This document shows positions 1 to 7,665 of a stretch of DNA of 64,000 nucleotides, piece after piece; position 1 is the stretch's first letter, and each line of letters starts with the position of its first letter. A program made the translations under genes and the position numbers. Where the stretch lies: positions 1 to 64,000 of IMG/VR virus record IMGVR_UViG_3300020442_000011; one strand, 5' to 3'. The stretch is from a virus. A model generated the notes under the pieces. That model was not told the DNA's origin. It did no database searches and saw nothing but the letters and a program-made list of their open reading frames with translations.

Positions 1-1705
1 ATGCGTATGTTGCACAGAGCGGATTGACATCCTCGTTCTTTTCAAATAGTCGAATGCTATTGGGCATTTCGTTATTGGTTTTACCGTAAACCGTAATTGG
101 GTTAAGGCCGATACTTCGAATGTGGCTATCTGCCTTTTCTAATGCATCGACGAAAGACGTAAACACCACGGTCTTTTTAGGTGTAGTTTCGGTTATCCCC
201 TTAAAGTCTATATAAGGAACCATCTCGACATGACAGTCAATACGTTTGCGACCTAAGATACGTCCCAGTGCTTCACCTTGTATCTTAAGGTTAACGTATT
301 TAATTACGGACTTCACGTCTTTGAAACGTTCCACCATGTTCTTTGTCAGTGATGGAATGATTTGGGTTTTCTCGTAACGGTTCACCCATTTAATTTCTTC
401 ACCTGCCTGTCGTGCATCCCCATTGACACGTTGAATGAATTTGACGAAACGTTTATAGTCACTGAAATCGTTTCTCTGCGACGGTGTCTTTATTTTTTGT
501 TCAAAAAGACTAAGGCATTCGTCATAGAAGCGTTGGTCTTCAGGACGTCGTTTTTTGTAGTAATCAAAACGTTCATCAATAAACGCTTTCATTTCTTTAG
601 ATATTTCTTTGAGCGTGTAGCGTTCTCCATTAGGTATCTTAACAGGGAGTGATTTCATCACCGGTTTATCGAGACCTAACTGGCTCTTCTCAACCTTGTA
701 AGACACAATGCCAATACGATGTGATAAAATATCAATACCACGATTACCATCACGCCCGTAGATCTTCTTAAAACGCATCTTAGCGTCGTTGGAAAAGAGA
801 GGGTCAATGAGTGTTAGTAGCGGAATAGATTCGCCGCCTAGCGCCTTAATAGGCGTTCCTGACATCGGTAATACGTCACGTGCTTCTAGCCGCTGACAAA
901 GCTGAATGAAATTCTGCGTCCGAATAGATGTTTCTTCGTTTAGGTTGTGGCATTCATCCAAAATCACCAGGGTGTCTGGAGACGAAAGTTCTTTAACCAT
1001 ATCAAGAGCTTGCTTAAGCGCTTCATAGTGGAAAATGGCGATCCGTTGTCCTTTGTATTTTACACCCTGATCATAGATCCAATAGCTAGGTGGTTTCTTA
1101 TAAAGTGACTGTACACTACTTTCCCAAACACGATATAATGCATTCTTAGGACACACAACGACGATACGTTTAGCATTAAGTATTTCAGCCAGTGTGAGAG
1201 ACGAATAGGTCTTTCCCGAGCCAGCGGCAGCCGCTAAAAGATACCCACGAAGACGATATTGCTGCGTAAGTTTGTCATAGTCTTCGAAGAATTTTTGCTG
1301 GTAATCCTTCGGCCGGAAGACCATGTTGTTTATCTTTGATAAGTCGACACGTCTTTGGGGTTCTTGCTGTGTCGTTATTAACCAAGTGTTTTCAATTAAC
1401 TCTTGACGGATCTTGTTCAATGTCCTGGAGCTAACATTGCGATTACCAAACTGAATCATGTGGTCGATCATGTAACACATATCAACCGCAAAGAAACTTG
1501 GAAACGTAACTGAATTTTTCCCTATTTTAGAAAACATGTTAATATTAATACGGGATGTTTTCCAAATCTTCGAAATGTCCTTCATCATGACATCAGCAGG
1601 GATGCCGTCAATAGTGATTTCGCTGTTTATTTGATATGTCGAAGTCGAACGGACCGTTTCAGTGACTTTTACATTTCCAAGAATGCGTCTAATACCTGCG
1701 AACAT
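1..1705 (-). CDS. SF2 DEAD/DEAH-type helicase, partial (C-terminus beyond window)
   Basis: ATP-dependent nucleic-acid helicase or translocase. The reading frame runs open from an ATG at 1705 to the window edge (568 codons). The start has a good ribosome site, AGGAGG, ten bases upstream. Visible motifs are Walker A AAAAGSGKT near residues 157-165, a DECH box (motif II) at about 250-253 and motif III MSGTP shortly after, in the order of Snf2/RecG-like SF2 enzymes. Roughly the first 130 residues are an N-terminal extension that I do not recognise. A promoter-like motif lies 60 bp upstream. It differs clearly in sequence from the helicase at the right edge. Likely acts in phage replication, recombination or transcription; the exact role is not visible. 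Confidence 0.88.
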   Translation of the reverse strand, partial: MFAGIRRILGNVKVTETVRSTSTYQINSEITIDGIPADVMMKDISKIWKTSRININMFSKIGKNSVTFPSFFAVDMCYMIDHMIQFGNRNVSSRTLNKIRQELIENTWLITTQQEPQRRVDLSKINNMVFRPKDYQQKFFEDYDKLTQQYRLRGYLLAAAAGSGKTYSSLTLAEILNAKRIVVVCPKNALYRVWESSVQSLYKKPPSYWIYDQGVKYKGQRIAIFHYEALKQALDMVKELSSPDTLVILDECHNLNEETSIRTQNFIQLCQRLEARDVLPMSGTPIKALGGESIPLLTLIDPLFSNDAKMRFKKIYGRDGNRGIDILSHRIGIVSYKVEKSQLGLDKPVMKSLPVKIPNGERYTLKEISKEMKAFIDERFDYYKKRRPEDQRFYDECLSLFEQKIKTPSQRNDFSDYKRFVKFIQRVNGDARQAGEEIKWVNRYEKTQIIPSLTKNMVERFKDVKSVIKYVNLKIQGEALGRILGRKRIDCHVEMVPYIDFKGITETTPKKTVVFTSFVDALEKADSHIRSIGLNPITVYGKTNNEMPNSIRLFEKNEDVNPLCATYA

Positions 1706-1760
1706 TTTTACGTTCCTCCTGTCATTTTAATTAATTCTGCTTAAAAGGCTCATAAAATCA

Positions 1761-1776
1761 CCTATGATATAGTTCG
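1761..1776 (-). promoter_or_regulatory. Candidate phage promoter for the left-edge helicase
   Basis: The minus strand reads CGAACTATATCATAGG about 60 bp before the helicase ATG. It shares the core CTATATCAT with the motif found upstream of seven other genes in the window. It lies in the loop and right arm of an imperfect hairpin formed by ATCACCTA and TAGGTGAT. Confidence 0.45.
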
Positions 1777-1826
1777 TAGGTGATCGACATTAATGTCTTT
1801 CGCTCTAAGGAGGTGATCCAGCTGCG

Positions 1827-1889
1827 ATGTTGGTAGGAGGATTAGTTCCGTTAACTACCAGCTGGGGCCAACCATTCACCGTGAGGTGA
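1827..1889 (+). CDS. Possible 20-aa leader peptide behind a perfect Shine-Dalgarno (alternative reading)
   Basis: An ATG lies seven bases after AAGGAGGTGATCC, which is complementary to 13 bases of the 16S 3' end, and opens a 20-codon frame ending in TGA. The peptide resembles nothing I know. All neighbouring genes are on the other strand, so this is offered only as the competing explanation for the 16S-like sequence. Confidence 0.15.
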   Translation: MLVGGLVPLTTSWGQPFTVR

Positions 1890-1923
1890 CACGTATCCCA
1901 TCAGGCTACCTACGAGCAAAAGT

Positions 1924-1942
1924 CCCTCCCCAATGGGGAGGG
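1924..1942. terminator. Intergenic hairpin, CCCTCCCC/GGGGAGGG
   Basis: Eight perfect GC-rich pairs with an AAT loop, 15 bases after the stop of the minus-strand gene 1958-3076. The minus-strand side continues ACTTTTG; the plus-strand side is followed by TTTATG. Confidence 0.6.
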
Positions 1943-1957
1943 CATTTATGCCGCCTT

Positions 1958-3076
1958 CTATGTTCCGTTTTTTACCTGACGGATAGTACCTAAGACATCG
2001 CAATGGAAAAGTTTACGACTAACAGGATTGAAATAAAAACGGCCTCGTTTAATAACTGTGGAAATATCAATAGGAGTTGACTCCCACTGACTGTTAATAT
2101 AGCGGTGTTCAGTTCTATCACGTAGGTCGTAAATTACATCAGAATCTGTAGGTCGCTGTAAGGCTTTCCAATTTACAAGGTCCTGACTCTGCGACATGAA
2201 CCCGTATTGTACCGGTTGTTTAAAACGCGCCAGTTCAGGACGTGAATTTAAATCCAACGTAAGCTTAGACTCTTGGACAAGTGTTTGGCTGTTATACTTA
2301 CTACCAATTACTGTATAAATGTCCCCACGACGTTCAACGCGTATTCGAATACCTTCTGGAGCATTTACCCAAGGATTCACACTCCATGGATTCTTATCGG
2401 GAGGAACAGTCATGCTACCGGTTGCAGGTTCTCCGGTGGCGTAATCAAGTCCGTCGTTCGTTCCTGCAATTGTCGTTATTTCCCCAATGGTTCCGTAATC
2501 CATGGAAATAGAGAAAACAGGTTGTGTGGTTAATCGCCGAAAAACTTCAAGGGTATGGGATGTACCATCAGCGTCTTGAACATAACCGATGATTAGCCCA
2601 ACAGGGTCATTCTGCCATTCACTGATCGATGTGATTTGAACATCGAAATCGAAATCAGTGAAGTAATCGTTTGAAACGAACCCCACCATTGAAAATGTAT
2701 CTATCGTATTCCCAATCATGTCGAGATCAGCGTCGTAGTAGAAACCTGCTGCTTCACTGGGTATTGCTGCATCACTAAAACCGACCTCTTCTTTTGTCGG
2801 TGTCATACTACCATCAGGGAGCTGTCTTGGTGTTCCAGGTACTCCTCGACTAATCTTACGCCATGTGTCAAAAATAAAACGATTTGACTGTAGTGTTGCC
2901 TTTGCATAACCTAGGTCTTCTTCGTTATCGACGACGGTAAGATCGCTCACTATGTCATCATGTTCGAAAACGAAGCGACCATTACTATCATCTATGAAAA
3001 TTGCTTTGTGACGTCGGGAATTAACGCGACGCATAGCGGCTAACAAGGCATTGGTATAACGTTTTATAGAAGTCAT
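1958..3076 (-). CDS. Probable virion adhesin/tail-fibre-like protein with lectin-like fold, paralogue A
   Basis: 372 aa, function inferred. The middle (about residues 85-310) aligns with the 349-aa product at 3487-4536: a shared F.TW..ISR segment, a VGFvS..yF..f.F.v..tSI segment ending in GxIIgY, an EPATGS block and a RPELA.FK..v..G segment. The acidic GxIIgY-type strands recall concanavalin/LamG-like lectin folds such as thrombospondin C-terminal domains. The last 30 residues form a small module also present in both downstream neighbours. Two near-adjacent copies of a carbohydrate-binding-like fold beside virion genes fit a receptor-binding or tail-decoration role. No catalytic motif seen. 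Confidence 0.5.
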   Translation of the reverse strand: MTSIKRYTNALLAAMRRVNSRRHKAIFIDDSNGRFVFEHDDIVSDLTVVDNEEDLGYAKATLQSNRFIFDTWRKISRGVPGTPRQLPDGSMTPTKEEVGFSDAAIPSEAAGFYYDADLDMIGNTIDTFSMVGFVSNDYFTDFDFDVQITSISEWQNDPVGLIIGYVQDADGTSHTLEVFRRLTTQPVFSISMDYGTIGEITTIAGTNDGLDYATGEPATGSMTVPPDKNPWSVNPWVNAPEGIRIRVERRGDIYTVIGSKYNSQTLVQESKLTLDLNSRPELARFKQPVQYGFMSQSQDLVNWKALQRPTDSDVIYDLRDRTEHRYINSQWESTPIDISTVIKRGRFYFNPVSRKLFHCDVLGTIRQVKNGT

Positions 3077-3086
3077 GTTATCACCA

Positions 3087-3479
3087 TTAACGTGGGACTG
3101 ACTCAGTACTCAGATTGACTTTATTCATGACCATATTAGCGGATAGGTAATATAATCGGTTATTAACGGTGGACATTACTAACGTACCTGGTCGACAGAA
3201 ACTGGAATTTCCAACATAAAGTTCCCGGCGCCATGTACCATTCGTTCTAAGGTGTATATAGGGACCGCGTGAGTCAAAGAAGCGATTACGTCCTCCATCC
3301 CTTAGTGCCGCCACTTCATCATCAGTTTCACATACCCACTCATTGGCAACTGGAATGGACGTCAACAGTTCCAGTTCTTTAGCGTTTTCTCCCGATGCAA
3401 CGAGTGCTGTTGCGTTAGTAGGGACACGATTAAAGATTGTTAAGATGCCGTCAAGCATCGATTTGAGTTGCGTACTCAT
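3087..3479 (-). CDS. Small protein with the shared C-terminal module
   Basis: 130 aa, unknown function, between the two lectin-like paralogues and ten bases from the next gene. Its last 35 residues (RPGTLVMST..NRLYYLSAN) match in pattern the C-terminal modules of both flanking proteins (KRGRFYFNPVSRKLFHCD and KRNTMYFNPTTGRYYYTTD). It lacks the lectin-like body, so it could be a cut-down paralogue, a chaperone or a cap for the same structure. The central segment is rich in charged residues and contains GPYIHLRTNGTWRRELYVG, likely beta strands. The start has a typical spacing to the upstream stop. Confidence 0.6.
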   Translation of the reverse strand: MSTQLKSMLDGILTIFNRVPTNATALVASGENAKELELLTSIPVANEWVCETDDEVAALRDGGRNRFFDSRGPYIHLRTNGTWRRELYVGNSSFCRPGTLVMSTVNNRLYYLSANMVMNKVNLSTESVPR

Positions 3480-3486
3480 AAACCAC

Positions 3487-4536
3487 CTATAAGGTTAACA
3501 GAGTAGAATCTGTCGTATAGTAGTAGCGACCTGTTGTGGGGTTGAAGTACATCGTGTTTCTTTTCAAAACACCCGTACTCAAAAGCTGGCTGTAACTACT
3601 CGACGATGATGTCCATGCTTGGTTTTGCCATTGATAGATACGATAGTTGCGCAAATCGATGACTGGTTGTCGAAGACTTGGTTTCGTGATTGTCTTCCAT
3701 GTAGAATGTCGTTGAGAAGCACAACAATATCCGATACGTTGTTGTCCTTTAAAGACGGCTAATTCAGGGTGGTCGTTAAGGGTGAAGGTTGTTTTAGCAC
3801 TTTCTAAGTATTGGTCTTCACCGATATCACTTGTTTCAACAGTAAAGTTATCACCACTTCTGGTGATCCTCAATTTGATAGGTTTTGTTAGACCTGCCCA
3901 ACCACCCCCACCATTGCTAGGACCTGGATAAGAGCCCGTCGCAGGCTCATCGTAGGTTGGCCAGCGTAACCCGCCATAGACGTTGGCGATGGTTAGTTCC
4001 CTGGAACTAAAACTATAACGGTTGTAATCGATGCACATCGGTGCAACGCCGTTTAGACCTCGCATTACAGTGATAATGTGGCTTTGACCTGTTGATGGAT
4101 CAATCGCATAAGCAATAATAACACCAATGAAATCGTCATCACCATCGATAGATGATAGCTCAACCTCGAAGGTGTAATTTTCAAAGAGTTCGGGTGATAT
4201 AAAACCAACAAGGCTTGACGTGTTTTGCGTACATGTAATGACCTGTTGCTCTTCGTCAAACACCCACGCATTTAGTTCACTTGGATTATCGGCGTCAGTA
4301 CTGTTGGGTTGCGCCCGTGAGATTCGACTCCATGTATTAAATACTACAGAGAAATCTTCGTCGGTTCCCAACTGAGCATCTCGCTCAAAATCGCTTGTTA
4401 CAAAACCAATGGGTGCTGCAGCCAGTGTTGACGTAAACTTACCGTCTTCAGATGCTAATAAATGGTAACGACTATTGAGGGGGAGTGTTAGACGTTGTTT
4501 TACAGATGACAAAAAACGAATGGCTTCATTGATCAT
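3487..4536 (-). CDS. Probable virion adhesin/tail-fibre-like protein with lectin-like fold, paralogue B
   Basis: 349 aa, paralogue of the 1958-3076 product. Key segments are FNTWSRISR (near residue 66), LVGFISPELFENYTFEVELS followed by acidic DGDDDFIGVIIAY, EPATGS before a glycine-rich turn, and HPELAVFKGQQRIGY. These look like a beta-sandwich with acidic metal-type loops. The C-terminal 30 residues carry the module common to the three genes. No signal peptide or membrane segment. The gene heads the three-gene group. Role in host-surface binding is inference from fold and context. Confidence 0.5.
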   Translation of the reverse strand: MINEAIRFLSSVKQRLTLPLNSRYHLLASEDGKFTSTLAAAPIGFVTSDFERDAQLGTDEDFSVVFNTWSRISRAQPNSTDADNPSELNAWVFDEEQQVITCTQNTSSLVGFISPELFENYTFEVELSSIDGDDDFIGVIIAYAIDPSTGQSHIITVMRGLNGVAPMCIDYNRYSFSSRELTIANVYGGLRWPTYDEPATGSYPGPSNGGGGWAGLTKPIKLRITRSGDNFTVETSDIGEDQYLESAKTTFTLNDHPELAVFKGQQRIGYCCASQRHSTWKTITKPSLRQPVIDLRNYRIYQWQNQAWTSSSSSYSQLLSTGVLKRNTMYFNPTTGRYYYTTDSTLLTL

Positions 4537-4593
4537 AGGGTGTCTCTCTATTCAAAATTGGTGGTATGCTCATCCATGTTTGACCTCAAGGCG

Positions 4594-4623
4594 ACATAGA
4601 GCAACAGTGGGGTTGCTCTATGT
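4594..4623. terminator. Intergenic hairpin, 12-bp perfect stem
   Basis: ACATAGAGCAAC pairs with GTTGCTCTATGT around an AGTGGG loop, directly after the stop of the 46-aa minus-strand gene. Both arms read TATG outward. Confidence 0.6.
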
Positions 4624-4624
4624 G

Positions 4625-4765
4625 TTAAAATTCCCAGTCGCTATCTTCGGTCGTAAAGAGAAGATAACCCTTAGGTCCTCTTAAAGAATCAGTAAGTTGC
4701 GTGAGTCGATTGTTTTTCGCTTTTGTGTTACTGACAAACCGCCCAAACGTAGTGACTAAAGACAT
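4625..4765 (-). CDS. 46-aa protein with NrdF-like C-terminal tail
   Basis: A complete small gene: ATG at 4765 overlaps the TAA of the upstream gene (TAATG), giving translational coupling, and the stop TAA lies just before a terminator hairpin. The N-terminal 30 residues are basic and polar. The C-terminus ends TTEDSDWEF. This closely matches the tail of class Ib RNR small subunits: the phage NrdF here ends ETSDDDWAF and, from memory, E. coli NrdF ends ETEDEDWNF. In RNRs that tail is the peptide that docks the small subunit to the large one. A role as an RNR-binding peptide is inference; chance resemblance is possible. Confidence 0.6.
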   Translation of the reverse strand: MSLVTTFGRFVSNTKAKNNRLTQLTDSLRGPKGYLLFTTEDSDWEF

Positions 4766-6228
4766 TATAGGATTCTCATATCAGTTAAAAGTTCAGCCAA
4801 CGTACTAGGAATATTTTTTCCAGTCTTTCTTGGAAAATGTTCCAAGAACCCCCATAAGGAGTTGGATTCGCTCACTTCATTTTTAATAAAAGAAAACAGT
4901 TCTGAGGGCGTAGTAATATTGTCAGGTAGTTGGATCTTTCGTATTGTCTGTTGGCTATTGTATTTAAACGGCGTTGTTATTGCGATTTCTAGCGCATATT
5001 CGCCGGGTTGATTCATTGTTGGTGTTCCGGGCCAATTCATGACACCTTTATCCGAAATAGAAATGGACCCGACAGTGGTTCCTTCAAATATGACTTGACC
5101 TGTCAATGTTCCTAATTGTCCCTGGTTATTCACGACGGTCAAATCAAGACCACTGAATATTGTTTGGAATAATCTATCATCTTTGTTGACGCCCACATCA
5201 CTTATCTGTAGAAAATCACTATCTCCGATATAAAAACAGTATCGCTCTGTATCGACACTACCGTCGGTTTTAATGATCAGGAAGTTAACGATATTGACGC
5301 CCGTTTCCGAGACGACTGTGGTCGGTTGATTCGAAGGGTCATAGGTTTGTACTTCAGTTACTACGACTTTAGATTCTGACCCACCTGCCAGGATGTCTTC
5401 ATTATCTGATAACCCACTGTACAACGGGTGATCGCCGTAGTTCTGTCTCAAGAAACCGACATTCACAGGAGAGCGGTTGAAATCCCCTGTGAAATATGCG
5501 CCAAAGTTAACCGCTATCCGATTAGTGAACGTGAAGAAACCCAAATGTGGTTGGCTGGCCTCTTCAATACTCGTCAAATCATCGCCGTGATCAGTAATCA
5601 GTACAATACCACCACCATTACTTCTAAAGGTTACAATGTCTTGTACTGACGCATCGCTGATAATGTTAAAGTTATTAGAGGAATTAGTTCCCATGACGAC
5701 AAGACCAGCGTATTCTTCAAGTTCTGCCAGACGAACATTTATTATACCACCATAGTCATTCGGGTCTTTAATTACAATAGAGAACCCAGCAACATCAGCC
5801 ACATATTCTAACGAATCTTTGAACCCTGATCCAAAACTACTTTTTGCATGGTAGCTACCACCTTGAACCTGGTCATTAATGACCAGGAGCTTTCTCTGCT
5901 TTATTGGGTTAGCAATAAAATTAAAAGCGTTATGTAAAAACTTAAAACTCGGATATAATCCATCAAATCCAGGGCCTGTGTTGTTGGATAAACGGCTATT
6001 ATAAAACTTAGGAAAACCACCGTCATAAACAACATTCCCCTTACCATCTTGAGTAACTGCTATAAAAGGGTTAGCTGGCGTTAAATTGTCATAGGCGATG
6101 TATTTAGAAATCGCGGGCGGGATTCCATTAACAACAGATACCAAAGAATCGACGTCATTATTTACAGACCAGTTAACGTTAACACTATCAGTATATTGGC
6201 CGGGAGAGATATCAGGTAAAACGGACAT
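4765..6228 (-). CDS. Probable virion protein with a Rossmann/GATase-like domain and an Ig-like C-terminal domain
   Basis: 487 aa, unknown function. Residues about 100-260 alternate hydrophobic strands and helices (KLLVINDQ, FSIVIKDPNDYG, EEYAGLVVMGTNSS, DIVTFRSNGGGIVLITDHGDD), a pattern seen in class I glutamine-amidotransferase or ThuA-like flavodoxin folds, though no catalytic Cys-His-Glu set is evident. The region after about residue 360 looks like a bacterial Ig/cadherin-type beta domain (GTLTGQVIFEG, GEYALEIAITTPF). No signal peptide. It sits between adhesin-like genes and a small 109-aa gene, all minus strand, so a tail or baseplate role is plausible. Confidence 0.4.
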   Translation of the reverse strand: MSVLPDISPGQYTDSVNVNWSVNNDVDSLVSVVNGIPPAISKYIAYDNLTPANPFIAVTQDGKGNVVYDGGFPKFYNSRLSNNTGPGFDGLYPSFKFLHNAFNFIANPIKQRKLLVINDQVQGGSYHAKSSFGSGFKDSLEYVADVAGFSIVIKDPNDYGGIINVRLAELEEYAGLVVMGTNSSNNFNIISDASVQDIVTFRSNGGGIVLITDHGDDLTSIEEASQPHLGFFTFTNRIAVNFGAYFTGDFNRSPVNVGFLRQNYGDHPLYSGLSDNEDILAGGSESKVVVTEVQTYDPSNQPTTVVSETGVNIVNFLIIKTDGSVDTERYCFYIGDSDFLQISDVGVNKDDRLFQTIFSGLDLTVVNNQGQLGTLTGQVIFEGTTVGSISISDKGVMNWPGTPTMNQPGEYALEIAITTPFKYNSQQTIRKIQLPDNITTPSELFSFIKNEVSESNSLWGFLEHFPRKTGKNIPSTLAELLTDMRIL

Positions 6229-6231
6229 GAC

Positions 6232-6561
6232 TTATCTCCGATACATAGTCACACGAACATAACAATCCGAAACAGAATCGCTATGGTTACGGATCACTAG
6301 TGAATTCGTTGATTCGTTGATTCCTACCGATATAAAAATTTCGGAATTGACATAGAGACCGTTAGTAGGTGAACCGCTTTGCGTATCTAAAATCTTTACG
6401 TCAGTTGTGGTGGCCAATATATCGAAGTCCGCTATTGTCGTAACTAGCGTCGATAAATCTAAGACTAACGTACTGTTAGCAGCGATTGAATGTTTTTGAC
6501 TATAGACACGTTTACCTAAGAATGTTTTTACAACCTGTAGAAATTCATCAATACCAGACAT
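6232..6561 (-). CDS. Small hypothetical beta-rich protein, possible virion component
   Basis: 109 aa, unrecognised. After a short N-terminal helix (DEFLQVVKTFLGKR) the sequence is mostly beta strands with serine and threonine: STLVLDLSTLV, FISVGINESTNSLVIRN, CYVRVTMYRR. It ends three bases before the start of the 487-aa gene and follows the terminator of the RNR operon, so it is the first gene of the 6561-4625 group. The composition fits a small capsid or tail decoration protein, but nothing decides this. Confidence 0.55.
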   Translation of the reverse strand: MSGIDEFLQVVKTFLGKRVYSQKHSIAANSTLVLDLSTLVTTIADFDILATTTDVKILDTQSGSPTNGLYVNSEIFISVGINESTNSLVIRNHSDSVSDCYVRVTMYRR

Positions 6562-6613
6562 GGTAGTTACCTCGTAGTTGGTGGCATACCATGGTTATAG
6601 ATAAAAGCAGCAT

Positions 6614-6637
6614 AGAGCAGCCCTTTTGGGCTGCTCT
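6614..6637. terminator. Terminator hairpin of the nrdHIEF operon
   Basis: AGAGCAGCCC pairs with GGGCTGCTCT around TTTT, eight bases beyond the nrdF stop. On the minus strand the stem is followed by ATGCTGCTTTTATC. Confidence 0.7.
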
Positions 6638-6644
6638 AATTATT

Positions 6645-7619
<975 letters not shown>

Positions 7620-7634
7620 TTAGGGTAGAAGATA

Positions 7635-7657
7635 CCGCCGGTAAACCTAACCGGCGG
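7635..7657. terminator. Hairpin between nrdE and nrdF
   Basis: CCGCCGGT pairs with ACCGGCGG with a seven-base loop, inside the 58-base nrdE-nrdF gap. It has no T-tract, so it may attenuate or protect transcript ends rather than stop transcription before nrdF. Confidence 0.45.
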
Positions 7658-7665
7658 CTTAGTAG

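Larger units (their letters stand above)
1744..1920 (-). ncRNA. Structured non-coding element containing the 3' end of 16S rRNA
   Basis: The minus strand contains GCTGGATCACCTCCTTA (1806-1822), identical to the last 17 bases of many bacterial 16S rRNAs, including the whole anti-Shine-Dalgarno; extended to GCAGCTGGATCACCTCCTTA it differs at one base from the Pseudomonas-type end. Upstream on the same strand are a second CCTCC in a TGGTAG/CTACCA stem, a TCACC/GGTGA stem, and the string AGGTAGCC, which also occurs just before helix 45 in such rRNAs. GCTC and GAGC could close the element. No convincing minus-strand ORF is present. On the plus strand the same bases form an extended Shine-Dalgarno in front of a 20-codon ORF, so the transcribed strand is not settled. 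Confidence 0.45.

Noticed and set aside
201-216. TTAAAGTCTATATAAGG resembling the promoter motif
   Set aside because: It is inside the helicase coding sequence on the opposite strand and lacks the ATCAT end.
2273-2533. Plus-strand ORFs inside the lectin-like gene
   Set aside because: Opposite to a clear minus-strand gene and without ribosome sites.
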